NCBI GenBank assembly: GCA_030705745.1
Contig: JAUZPT010000023.1
Span: 1 to 16,720, forward strand
Source: Bacillota bacterium
Lineage (GTDB): Bacteria > Bacillota > Bacilli > Bacillales > Cytobacillaceae
Direction: 5' to 3'
DNA: 16,720 nucleotides
Shown here: one piece after another, positions 7,508 through 15,277 of the stretch
How positions within the stretch are numbered: the stretch's first letter is position 1
How the letters are laid out: each line of letters opens with the position of its first letter
The notes under the pieces: model-generated
Told to the model about the DNA's origin: nothing
Seen by the model: the letters and a program-made list of their open reading frames with translations, nothing else
Database searches by the model: none
Made by a program: the position numbers and the translations under genes

Positions 7508-9058
7508 ATGAAGCTTCAAAAATATGTGGATTCTCTCCCGATTCCCTCGGTTTTACCAGCAAGCGTAAAGACTGAGAATTATACATATTATGAAGTCACG
7601 ATGAAGGAATTCAGGCACGTTTTCCATCGAGATCTTCCACCTACAACCGTATGGGGCTATAATGGCTTGTATCCTGGACCAACATTTGAAGCGGTGACTG
7701 GGGAAAGAGTGTATGTACAGTGGAACAATAACCTTCCTGACCAGCATCTGCTTCCGATTGATCATACCGTTCACGGAGCTGAAAAGGACAAACCGGATGT
7801 GAGAACCGTTGTCCATTTGCACGGAGGGCGAACTGAACCTGATAGCGACGGCTACCCGGATGCGTGGTTCACAAATGAATTTCAACAAACAGGACCTTTT
7901 TTCAAAAAAAAAATCTATGAATATCACAATTTAGAAAGCGCACGCACACTTTGGTATCATGACCATGCCATTGGCATTACTAGGTTGAATGTATATGCGG
8001 GACTTGCGGGGTTTTATTTGATTCGAGACGCTTTAGACCGGTCACTAACCCTTCCGAAAAACGAATTCGACATTCCGCTTTTAATTCAAGATAAATCCTT
8101 TCATCCGGATGGATCGTTGAAATACCCGATCCGTTCCAAGGAGTTTTCCGGCTCGGTAACACCGTCAATTGTTCCTGAATTTTCCGGAGACGTCATGACG
8201 GTGAATGGGAAAGCATGGCCTTTTTTGGAAGTCGAACCAAGGCGTTACCGCTTTCGGTTATTAAATGCCTCAAATTCCCGTTATATTAACATTTATTTGG
8301 AGGAGAACAACTCGTTTTATCAAATTGCTACGGACAGCGGCTTTCTGGAGCGTCCCATCGCCATCAACTCCTTGACACTCGCACCAGCTGAACGCGCCGA
8401 AGTAGTTATTGATTTTACCCATCTTGCCGGCAAGGTGCTGAACTTACGAAATAATGCTCCCACTCCTTTTCCGAATGGGGAACCCGTTGAGCCCGATACG
8501 ACCGGTTCGATTATGCAATTCCGTATTTCAAAGAAACTGAGTTCCTTTGATGACCCTCCACTGCCCGCCGCACTAGTAGGTATTAACTGGCTGTCGGAAA
8601 AAGCGGCTAATGTGTCTCGTTTTCTTGAATTAAACGAAGACAAGGATAGTTTCGGTCGTCCGTTCATGTTATTGGACAAAAAAATGTGGGACTCCCCCAT
8701 TTCGGAGAATCCCGTCATTAATAGCCTTGAAATCTGGAATTTTATTAATCTAACTAACGATGACCATCCCATCCATCTGCATCTCGTTCAGTTTCAAGTT
8801 TTGAACCGCCAGAACTTTGATCTTGTTCATTACAAAAATACAGGCAGCATTCGGTATACCGGACATCCCATACCATCGGAACGTCAGGAAATGGGGTGGA
8901 AAGATACCGTTCGAACGCCACCCGAACAGATCACGCGAATCATCGTTCCATTTACGCATTTTACCGGCCAATACGTTTGGCATTGCCACATCCTTGAGCA
9001 CGAAGACTATGAAATGATGCGCCCTTACCGTGTTTTGCCAGGTCCGAAATATACTTAG
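7508..9058 (+). CDS. cotA: CotA-type spore-coat laccase (multicopper oxidase)
   Basis: Oxidises phenolic substrates and bilirubin with reduction of O2 to water, and sits in the outer spore coat, where it contributes to pigment and UV resistance. The 516 residues track B. subtilis CotA (513 aa) from memory throughout: HRDLPPTTVWGYNGLYPGPT near the N-terminus, LPIDHT, DGYPDAWF, RLNVYAG, TRLN and GWKDT. Copper ligands are complete: HLHGG and WYHDHA (type 2/3), HPIHLHL, and the C-terminal HCHILEHEDYEMM with the type 1 Cys, His and Met. No signal peptide is seen, as expected for a coat protein made in the mother cell. It is the only plus-strand gene. Expression is presumably late in sporulation (sigma-K in B. 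subtilis), but I could not place a clear sigma-K promoter. It ends 10 nt from the convergent phosphotransferase gene with no visible terminator. Confidence 0.96.
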   Translation: MKLQKYVDSLPIPSVLPASVKTENYTYYEVTMKEFRHVFHRDLPPTTVWGYNGLYPGPTFEAVTGERVYVQWNNNLPDQHLLPIDHTVHGAEKDKPDVRTVVHLHGGRTEPDSDGYPDAWFTNEFQQTGPFFKKKIYEYHNLESARTLWYHDHAIGITRLNVYAGLAGFYLIRDALDRSLTLPKNEFDIPLLIQDKSFHPDGSLKYPIRSKEFSGSVTPSIVPEFSGDVMTVNGKAWPFLEVEPRRYRFRLLNASNSRYINIYLEENNSFYQIATDSGFLERPIAINSLTLAPAERAEVVIDFTHLAGKVLNLRNNAPTPFPNGEPVEPDTTGSIMQFRISKKLSSFDDPPLPAALVGINWLSEKAANVSRFLELNEDKDSFGRPFMLLDKKMWDSPISENPVINSLEIWNFINLTNDDHPIHLHLVQFQVLNRQNFDLVHYKNTGSIRYTGHPIPSERQEMGWKDTVRTPPEQITRIIVPFTHFTGQYVWHCHILEHEDYEMMRPYRVLPGPKYT

Positions 9059-9068
9059 CGAATCTTCA

Positions 9069-10133
9069 TCATGCACCTGATCCTCTGGTGGATGTATAGA
9101 GCGCATATTGAATGAGGCTGTTGACAAAAATATTTAATCCGGAAAAACGTTCATCCTGCGTCTGTCCTTTTTTCCAGCGATAATAAATTTGCTGACAAAT
9201 CACTGCAAGCTTGAAATAGGCAAACGTTAAATAAAAGTTCATATTGGAAAGATCTCGACCACTTTTATTCGCGTATCGTTCCATAAATTCACTTCTCGTC
9301 AAGAATCCAGGTGTCGTTGTAATTGGCGCTTTTCCCATTCCTATTTTTAAAAGGTCTGAGTCACCTGGCTCGATCCAATAACTCATTGCTGCACCAAGGT
9401 CTGCAAGTGGATCGCCGACGGTCGTCATTTCCCAGTCAAATAAACCGACCATTTTGCTTAACGACTCATCAAACATCGCGTTGTTTAATTTGTAATCGTA
9501 ATGGATTATGGATGGTTCGATCGATGCCGGAACATTTTTAAGCATCCATTGCTTCAATTTTTCTACGTGAGGAATTAAGTCTGTTTCGGCATTCTCATAT
9601 CGTCTGATCCAACCGATGACCTGTCTTTCCATAAATCCGTCCGGTTTGGTCAACTCGGTCAAATTCGTTTTCGTAAAATCAATGCGGTGCAGCGATACAA
9701 GATTATCAACCATTGCTTCCGAGATGTTTCTGCAAATTTCTTCAGTCGGGAGGATTCCTTTTGGAAATTCAGTATCCAGCACAATCCCTTGTTTTCTTTC
9801 CATGATGAAAAATGGGCTGCCAATCACGCTTTCATCCGAAAAAATATAGGGTTCGGGCGCAGCAGGGAAATGAGGATGAATTTCCTGCAGTATGCGAAAT
9901 TCTCTTTCCATGTCATGTGCTCTGGGCGCGACAGGTCCTTTTGGCGGGCGCCTCAAAACTGCATTCCATTCACCTATTTGCAGCTGATACGTTAAATTCG
10001 ACCGCCCGGCACTAAACTGATTGATTTGTAACGAGCCTTCCGGCAAATCAGATAAATGTGTTCTTACAAATGTTTCTATTACTGCTACATCCAATTCTTC
10101 ACCTTTTCGAATGGGAATCGTATCAAACGTCAT
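9069..10133 (-). CDS. APH-family phosphotransferase, ACAD10/11 kinase-domain type (LvaA-like)
   Basis: A 354-residue small-molecule kinase of the aminoglycoside phosphotransferase fold. It has FSAGRSNLTY (nucleotide loop, ~40-49), VLRRPPKG (~59-66) and REFRIL (77-82). The catalytic loop is HYDYKLNN (H211, D213, N218) and the metal-binding segment FDWEMTTVGDPLADLG (D233). The LRRPP, REFRIL, VIGSPFFIMER and DWE-GDPLADLG pattern is that of the kinase half of animal ACAD10/ACAD11 and bacterial LvaA, which phosphorylates 4-hydroxyacyl-CoA. It is thus more likely a metabolic kinase than a resistance gene. AAGGAGG (10147-10141) lies 7 nt before ATG 10133, overruling an in-frame ATG at 10175. It is the last gene of the unit, after an SDR and an ACAD11-like gene. 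The substrate is inferred, not seen. Confidence 0.88.
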   Translation of the reverse strand: MTFDTIPIRKGEELDVAVIETFVRTHLSDLPEGSLQINQFSAGRSNLTYQLQIGEWNAVLRRPPKGPVAPRAHDMEREFRILQEIHPHFPAAPEPYIFSDESVIGSPFFIMERKQGIVLDTEFPKGILPTEEICRNISEAMVDNLVSLHRIDFTKTNLTELTKPDGFMERQVIGWIRRYENAETDLIPHVEKLKQWMLKNVPASIEPSIIHYDYKLNNAMFDESLSKMVGLFDWEMTTVGDPLADLGAAMSYWIEPGDSDLLKIGMGKAPITTTPGFLTRSEFMERYANKSGRDLSNMNFYLTFAYFKLAVICQQIYYRWKKGQTQDERFSGLNIFVNSLIQYALYTSTRGSGA

Positions 10134-10187
10134 AAATGACCCTCCTTTTAATACACAATCTCCGCAAACGTCCATTCGAGAAAAACT

Positions 10188-10961
10188 CTATAACGCGTGT
10201 GTACCCCCATCGACTACGACAACATCGCCAGTGATGAAATCGGATGCAGAGGAGGCCAAAAATAGTGCAACACCTTTGAGGTCTGTATCGGAACCGAATT
10301 TTCTTAAAGGTGTTCCCTCAAGAATTGCTTCTCCTCCGGCATCGAGGAGGCCTTTTGACATTTTTGTCGGGAAAAAGCCCGGTGCGATCGCATTGACATA
10401 AATGCCCTTCGGTCCCCATTTAACCGCTAAATCTTTTGTAAAAGTAATGACCGCACCTTTGCTGGCGTTGTATCCAATCGCATTCATGATTTTTGGATTG
10501 GATCCCTTTAGGCCGGCGACCGAAGCGATATTAATGATTTTTCCGTACTGCTGTTCGAGCATGACGCGGCCTACAGCCTGTGTCATTAAAAATGTACCGG
10601 TAACATTCACGTCGAGCACCTTATGCCATGCTTCGAGAGGCATTTCCTCCACCGGCGCGCCCCATGTGGCACCGCTATTGTTCACTAAAATATCGATGCG
10701 ACCAAATTTCGTCACTGTTTCGTTCACCACATGCCGAACATCATCCGGTTTGGTGATGTCACATTTCATCGCAACTGATTCCACGCCAAGCGCTTTCAAT
10801 CTTTGGCTTACTTCCTCACACGTCTCCACTCTACGTGAGCATACGACCACATTTGCCCCTGCCTCGGCAAAGCCTTCTGCGATCTGCTTGCCAAGTCCAC
10901 GCCCACCGCCTGTTACAATTGCCACTTTACCTGTTAAATCAAATAAGTCTTTAACATGCAT
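10188..10961 (-). CDS. Short-chain dehydrogenase/reductase (SDR)
   Basis: A 257-residue NAD(P)-dependent oxidoreductase of the classical SDR family. Cofactor motif TGGGRGLG (17-24), NNSGA (94-98), catalytic set N119, S147, Y164 and K168 (in YNASK). The C-terminal DGG is normal for the family. AAAGGAG (10977-10971) is 9 nt from ATG 10961 and only 3 nt from an ATG at 10967, so the shorter form is chosen. It lies between the ACAD11-like gene (21 nt upstream of this start) and the phosphotransferase gene (54 nt downstream). By analogy with LvaD in levulinate breakdown it may interconvert a keto and hydroxy acyl-CoA before phosphorylation, or oxidise a 3-hydroxyacyl-CoA. The exact substrate is unknown. 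Confidence 0.9.
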   Translation of the reverse strand: MHVKDLFDLTGKVAIVTGGGRGLGKQIAEGFAEAGANVVVCSRRVETCEEVSQRLKALGVESVAMKCDITKPDDVRHVVNETVTKFGRIDILVNNSGATWGAPVEEMPLEAWHKVLDVNVTGTFLMTQAVGRVMLEQQYGKIINIASVAGLKGSNPKIMNAIGYNASKGAVITFTKDLAVKWGPKGIYVNAIAPGFFPTKMSKGLLDAGGEAILEGTPLRKFGSDTDLKGVALFLASSASDFITGDVVVVDGGTHAL

Positions 10962-10982
10962 GAACATTCACTCCTTTATAAA

Positions 10983-12191
10983 TTACATTTGATGTTTTTT
11001 TAACTCATATCGAGCAATCGCCCTTTTGTGGACTTCATCCGGTCCATCCGCCAATCTCAATGTCCTGATATTGGCCCAATGCGATGCCAGTGTAAAATCA
11101 TCACTGACGCCTGCTGCACCGAACGCTTGAATGGCGCGGTCGATGACTTTTAAAGCTATATTCGGTGCTATGACTTTAATCATCGCAATTTCAGCCTTCG
11201 CCTCTTTATTGCCAACTGTATCCATCATATAAGCAGCTTTAAGTGTCAATAACCTTGCCTGCTCAATGTCAATTCTTGATTCAGCAATCCACTCATGGAT
11301 CACACCAAGTTCTGAGATTCTTTTTCCAAAAGCAATCCTTTGTTGAACGCGCTTACATAATTCCTCTAATGCTCTTTCGGCCGCACCGATCGTTCTCATG
11401 CAATGATGGACTCTTCCGGGTCCTAATCGACCCTGTGCGATAGCAAAGCCTTTGCCTTCTCCCCAAATCATGTTTGCAGCAAGTACACGAACATCCTTAA
11501 ATTCGATTTCAGCATGGCCGTGCGGTGCATGGTCATACCCAAAGACTGGCAGTACTCTTTTTATCGTCACTCCAGATGTATTTAACGGCACAAGAATCAT
11601 AGACTGCTGTTCATATTTAGGAGCTGTTGGGTCATTTTTACCCATGACAATCGCAATTTGGCAGCGGGGATCTCCTGCACCGGATGACCACCATTTAGTC
11701 CCGTTGATGACATACTCCTCTCCATCACGAATAATGCTCGTCTGTATATTCGTTGCATCAGATGAAGCAACATTCGGTTCAGTCATGGAAAAACAAGAGC
11801 GGATCTCTCCATTCAAGAGGGGCTTGAGCCACTTTTCTTTTTGCTCCTCAGTTCCATAGCGGACCAAAACCTCCATATTACCTGTATCCGGCGCGGCACA
11901 GTTGAACACCTCTGGAGCGATCATAGACCTGCCCATAATTTCACAAAGAGGGGCATATTCGAGATTTGTTAATCCAGCTCCATATTCACTGTCAGGCAAA
12001 AACAAATTCCACAACCCTTTTTCTTTTGCTTTTTCTTTAAGCTCTTCCATGATGGGGGGAACCTTAGAAAAACGGTCATTTTTTCCTAGCTGCTCTTTAT
12101 ACAGCCCTTCATTTGGATACACATACTCTTCCATAAACTGTGTCAGCCTCGTTTGAAGTTCTTTCACCTTTTCAGAATGATTAAAATTCAT
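10983..12191 (-). CDS. Acyl-CoA dehydrogenase, ACAD10/ACAD11-like
   Basis: A 402-residue FAD flavoprotein. It carries [45 protein letters not shown] and [10 protein letters not shown], patterns I recognise from the dehydrogenase domain of human ACAD11 and from bacterial LvaC-type proteins. At the position of the usual catalytic Glu (Glu376 of MCAD) it has D382 (ADGPDE). In ACAD10/11 and LvaC the partner kinase phosphorylates a 4-hydroxyacyl-CoA and the ACAD eliminates phosphate to give an enoyl-CoA. ATG 12191 is preceded by GAGGTG. First gene of its unit, with a palindromic operator candidate 28 nt upstream, followed by an SDR and the APH kinase. General ACAD assignment is firm; phosphate-elimination chemistry is inferred from family and neighbours. 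Confidence 0.93.
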   Translation of the reverse strand: MNFNHSEKVKELQTRLTQFMEEYVYPNEGLYKEQLGKNDRFSKVPPIMEELKEKAKEKGLWNLFLPDSEYGAGLTNLEYAPLCEIMGRSMIAPEVFNCAAPDTGNMEVLVRYGTEEQKEKWLKPLLNGEIRSCFSMTEPNVASSDATNIQTSIIRDGEEYVINGTKWWSSGAGDPRCQIAIVMGKNDPTAPKYEQQSMILVPLNTSGVTIKRVLPVFGYDHAPHGHAEIEFKDVRVLAANMIWGEGKGFAIAQGRLGPGRVHHCMRTIGAAERALEELCKRVQQRIAFGKRISELGVIHEWIAESRIDIEQARLLTLKAAYMMDTVGNKEAKAEIAMIKVIAPNIALKVIDRAIQAFGAAGVSDDFTLASHWANIRTLRLADGPDEVHKRAIARYELKKHQM

Positions 12192-12218
12192 GAATACACC
12201 TCATATTTTTCCCCCAAC

Positions 12219-12236
12219 ATACTAACTAGTTGGTAT
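12219..12236. promoter_or_regulatory. 18-bp palindrome upstream of the ACAD11-like gene, candidate operator
   Basis: ATACTAACTAGTTGGTAT is a palindrome centred on AACTAGTT with 8 of 9 pairs matched (the 12223/12232 pair mismatches). Its size and AT-rich half-sites suit a TetR-family repressor, the usual class controlling acyl-CoA catabolism in Bacillus. It differs from the B. subtilis FadR box. No regulator gene is in the window. Confidence 0.55.
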
Positions 12237-12315
12237 ATGGTAAGTTTAGGTTCGGTCGGCAGTTCGTAAAAAATCGAATATGATTCTTTGAAAATACTAC
12301 TGCCAGGATAGCAAT

Positions 12316-12341
12316 AAACCCAGCAATTCGCTGCCGGGTTT
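12316..12341 (-). terminator. Terminator-like hairpin after the MaoC gene
   Basis: On the minus strand AAACCCGGCA (12341-12332) pairs with TGCTGGGTTT (12325-12316): 10 bp including one G-T wobble, with a 6-nt loop. The U tract is short (TTTATT), so termination may be partial. It separates the upstream unit from the ACAD11-like unit. Confidence 0.6.
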
Positions 12342-12365
12342 CTGCTTCCTTGAGTGTGAGTGCAA

Positions 12366-12773
12366 CTAATCAAGGTATTGATGGTATATAACGTCGCCTA
12401 CAATTACCTGATCGCCTTTTTGGTTGACCGCCTGTACATGAAAACGCAATTTATTACCCATTTTCTCTGCCAGCTCCGCTTTAAGGCTAATGACGTCGTG
12501 TAAAAAAACCATCCCTTTGAAACGGATCGTATAATCCTGTATAAAACCCTCTTCAAGGTAAGAAGTAAACAGCTTCGATAGGTTACCCATTGTCCACATT
12601 CCATGGGCGATAATTCCTGGCAGCCCCGCTTTTTTTGCTTCGTCGTCGATCGTATGGATAGGATTATAATCACCTGATGCACCTGCATACTTAATTAATG
12701 TGATCCTATCAACAGGCTCAAGCTGGATTTCATCTAATGAATCGCCGATTTTCAGCTCTCCAAGTATACTCAT
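12366..12773 (-). CDS. MaoC-type (R)-specific enoyl-CoA hydratase subunit
   Basis: A single-hotdog protein of 135 residues with the hydratase-2 signature GDYNPIH (34-40) and IAHGMW (55-60); D35 and H40 are the expected catalytic pair. It would hydrate a trans-2-enoyl-CoA to an (R)-3-hydroxyacyl-CoA. It overlaps the preceding partner gene by 4 nt (ATGA), so the two are co-translated and probably form a heterodimer, as in mycobacterial HadAB or ChsH1/ChsH2-type enzymes. It is the last gene before the hairpin at 12316-12341. The substrate chain is unknown. Confidence 0.9.
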   Translation of the reverse strand: MSILGELKIGDSLDEIQLEPVDRITLIKYAGASGDYNPIHTIDDEAKKAGLPGIIAHGMWTMGNLSKLFTSYLEEGFIQDYTIRFKGMVFLHDVISLKAELAEKMGNKLRFHVQAVNQKGDQVIVGDVIYHQYLD

Positions 12774-13219
12774 CCGACCATCACCTTCTTTACAGCCTCC
12801 GGAATAATTACGGTGGAGGTCGATGAAAAGACGATTTTACCATCGGAATCTTCACCGTAGCTTTCGATTAACAGGAATCCCATTTCACCTAGGGCTCCCA
12901 ACTTGTCAAAATAATTTTTCAAAACGGTATAGCAGAGAATTTCCTCCCCTACAAGCAAAGGCCTTTCATAATGAAATGTCTGTTCTCCGTGGATCAAACC
13001 TTTGTTTGGCAGGTCCAGTCCCTCGATGGTTCCGTAATCAAATACACGCGGAAAAGTCGGCGGTGCAATATTGGCTTGATATCTTGATTTATGGCCTGTT
13101 TCCTCGTCCACATATATCGGGTGAGGATCACCTATCGCTTCAGCAAATTTCTTTACGGCGCCTCTCTCGACAATGTTTTTTACTTTGCCCGATTGTTTTC
13201 CAATAAGATGCCTGAACAA
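12770..13219 (-). CDS. FAS1-like/MaoC N-terminal-type hotdog subunit
   Basis: A 149-residue hotdog protein of the FAS1-like dehydratase (MaoC_dehydrat_N) type, probable partner of the following MaoC protein. AIGDPHPIYVDEE (28-40) aligns with the hydratase motif, but the catalytic His is replaced by Tyr (Y36) and no IAHGM follows; PPTFPRVF stands in that position. It is therefore likely the structural or substrate-binding half of a heterodimer. Only a TTG start at 13219 is available in frame (a TGA lies just upstream), with GAGG about 10 nt before it. An ATG four bases upstream is out of frame. It follows the SDR stop by 24 nt. Confidence 0.85.
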   Translation of the reverse strand: MFRHLIGKQSGKVKNIVERGAVKKFAEAIGDPHPIYVDEETGHKSRYQANIAPPTFPRVFDYGTIEGLDLPNKGLIHGEQTFHYERPLLVGEEILCYTVLKNYFDKLGALGEMGFLLIESYGEDSDGKIVFSSTSTVIIPEAVKKVMVG

Positions 13220-13243
13220 TTCATCAACGCCTCACTTTTACGA

Positions 13244-14005
13244 TTAATTTTTAGGACCGCCTGCCACATACAGTACCTGGCCGCTTACGAATGAGGAACT
13301 TTCATCGGCAAAAAATGCAACCGCATTGGCAATATCAGCAGGTTTTCCGCTTCTTCCGACTGGTATGGTTGAGACACTAGCTTTGATCAAGTCATCAAAA
13401 GGAATTCCAATCCTGTTTGCGGTTTCCATTGTCATTTCTGTTTCAATAAAACCGGGTGCTACTGAATTTGCGGTAATTCCGTACCTTCCGAGCTCAATCG
13501 CAAGCGTTTTGGTAAATCCCTGCAAACCTGCTTTAGCTGCCGCATAGTTTGCCTGTCCGCGATTACCAAGTGCGGAGGTGGAAGAAATATTGATGATCCG
13601 GCCATATTTTTTGTCTACCATATATTTCTGAACGGCACGTGCTGCGTTAAAAGAGCCCTTAAGGTGCACATCCATTACGGTTTGCCAATCAGAATCGGTC
13701 ATTTTAAAGAGAAGGTTATCGCGGATGACACCTGCATTATTAACAAGAATGTCTACTGAACCATACGCTTCATAAACCTCTTTTACAGCCTGTTCCACCT
13801 GCCCGGCATCTGTAACATTCGCAATCTTTGAAAATACCTCATAACCTTTTTCCTGCAGCTCGCTCGTTTCAGCCAGCGCTTCCTCGTTTAAGTCAATGAA
13901 GGCTACCTTTGCTCCTTCTTCTGCAAAGCGTTGAACAATCCCTTTTCCTATTCCTCGGCTGCCTCCTGTAACGAATGCAACCCTTCCTTCAAATCTGCCT
14001 GACAT
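13244..14005 (-). CDS. SDR dehydrogenase, FabG / MFE-2 (R)-3-hydroxyacyl-CoA dehydrogenase-like
   Basis: A 253-residue classical SDR: TGGSRGIG (13-20), NNAG (89-92), S141, Y154 and K158. The usual catalytic Asn is replaced by His in VMDVHLKGSF (H114). The same VHL(K/R)GSF pattern and the GQANY(A/S)AAK segment occur in the dehydrogenase part of peroxisomal MFE-2, which oxidises (R)-3-hydroxyacyl-CoA. With the MaoC pair just downstream, that role fits better than fatty acid synthesis, although FabG-type acyl reductase activity remains possible. ATG 14005 follows a GGGGAGG site by about 8 nt. It lies 60 nt after the ACAD gene in the same unit. Confidence 0.9.
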   Translation of the reverse strand: MSGRFEGRVAFVTGGSRGIGKGIVQRFAEEGAKVAFIDLNEEALAETSELQEKGYEVFSKIANVTDAGQVEQAVKEVYEAYGSVDILVNNAGVIRDNLLFKMTDSDWQTVMDVHLKGSFNAARAVQKYMVDKKYGRIINISSTSALGNRGQANYAAAKAGLQGFTKTLAIELGRYGITANSVAPGFIETEMTMETANRIGIPFDDLIKASVSTIPVGRSGKPADIANAVAFFADESSSFVSGQVLYVAGGPKN

Positions 14006-14065
14006 TTTTCATTCCTCCCCATTTTCATAAGACTTTTGATATGTTATCGTTTTCATTTTGATTTT

Positions 14066-15241
14066 TTAGACGAATTGTCCAATCTTTACATGGCCTTTTA
14101 GTAAATCCCTTGCTATGATCAAGCGCTGAATTTCGTCTGTTCCATCATAAATTCTCCATAGCCTTGCTTCACGGTACCATCTTTCAATCGGCAATTCCCT
14201 TGTATACCCCATTCCCCCATGGATTTGGAGCACTCGGTCAACTACGCGGTTGCCCATATTTGATCCATATAATTTCGCAATGGATGCCAAGTGGCGATTA
14301 TCCTCACCCTCATCAAGAGTAAACGCAGCATTAAGCACAAGCCATCTCGCCGCTTCAATTTCCACTGCAGAGTCGGCAATTTGCCATTGAATAGCTTGCC
14401 TTTCAGCAATTGGCCTACCAAAAGTAATGCGTTCCTTTGAATAATCAATTGCCATTTGCAGTAACCGTTCTGCAGCTCCAACTGCCCTCGCACCAACGAT
14501 CCATCGAGCAAAGCCAATCCATTCCAGACCCAGTTTATAGCCCCCATCCACTTCTCCTAAAATATTTTCCTCTGGAACTCGAACATTATCAAATACAAGA
14601 CCGGCCGGACCCCATTCTCCCATCGTATGTATATACTCTGATTTCCAGCCCATTTCCCGGTCAACGATAAAGCACGTTACACCATCCCTACCGGTTGCCT
14701 GGTGCTTTTCTTTATCTGTAATGGCAATGACCATGACAAAGTCCGCTTCATTTCCTCCCGTAATGAACGTTTTTTCTCCATTTAGGATCCATTCACTGCC
14801 ATCCTTCACGGCAGTCATCTTGATGTTTCGGGTATCAGAACCTGCACCTGGTTCAGTCATCGCAAAGCATGATTTTTTCTCGCCATTAATGGTTGGAATT
14901 AAATATTTTTGCTTCTGCTCGTCATTTCCGTAATAGAGGATGTTATCAGCAAAGCCGCCGAATTGGAAGGGCACAAAAGTTTTCGAAACTTCCATAAGTA
15001 CAATCGCCATCATCATCTGACCAATATCAGCGCCGCCATACTCTTCCGGAGTGTTAATCCCCCAGAATCCTGCTTCCTTTGCCTTTAATTGAAGCTCCTT
15101 AAGTTTCCCTGGAGTAAGGCTAGGTCTTCCTTCTCTTTCATTTCTCAGAACCTCATTTTCAAGTGGAAACAGCTCTTTTTCTACAAACCTGCGGATTGTT
15201 TTTTGAACCATTTTTTGCTCATCAGTCAGACGTAAATGCAT
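14066..15241 (-). CDS. Acyl-CoA dehydrogenase
   Basis: A 391-residue FAD-dependent dehydrogenase giving trans-2-enoyl-CoA. It has the N-terminal helical domain, then CFAMTEPGAGSDTRNI, the middle beta domain, GRPIAERQAIQWQIAD and the C-terminal QIHGGMGYTRELPIERWYREAR. The segment aligned with the MCAD catalytic Glu reads YDGTDEIQ, placing Asp 366 there. GGAG (15253-15250) lies 8 nt before ATG 15241, which is preferred over an in-frame GTG at 15250 that touches the site. Upstream is the 204-nt gap with tandem repeats; downstream, 60 nt to the SDR. Chain-length or branch specificity cannot be read from sequence. Confidence 0.93.
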   Translation of the reverse strand: MHLRLTDEQKMVQKTIRRFVEKELFPLENEVLRNEREGRPSLTPGKLKELQLKAKEAGFWGINTPEEYGGADIGQMMMAIVLMEVSKTFVPFQFGGFADNILYYGNDEQKQKYLIPTINGEKKSCFAMTEPGAGSDTRNIKMTAVKDGSEWILNGEKTFITGGNEADFVMVIAITDKEKHQATGRDGVTCFIVDREMGWKSEYIHTMGEWGPAGLVFDNVRVPEENILGEVDGGYKLGLEWIGFARWIVGARAVGAAERLLQMAIDYSKERITFGRPIAERQAIQWQIADSAVEIEAARWLVLNAAFTLDEGEDNRHLASIAKLYGSNMGNRVVDRVLQIHGGMGYTRELPIERWYREARLWRIYDGTDEIQRLIIARDLLKGHVKIGQFV

Positions 15242-15277
15242 ACCATTCACTCCATTCTTAATCTAGTAATCTTAATT

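Noticed and set aside
9069..10133. Aminoglycoside resistance gene.
   Set aside because: The fold is shared, but LRRPP, REFRIL and the DWE-GDPLADLG region are those of the ACAD-linked metabolic kinases, and the neighbours are acyl-CoA enzymes.
10402..10992. 196-codon plus-strand open frame opposite the SDR gene.
   Set aside because: It lies antisense to a clear SDR gene with intact motifs and has no recognisable domain: a shadow frame.
12188..12373. 61-codon minus-strand open frame between MaoC and the ACAD11-like gene.
   Set aside because: It spans the terminator hairpin and the palindrome, has no ribosome binding site and no family resemblance.
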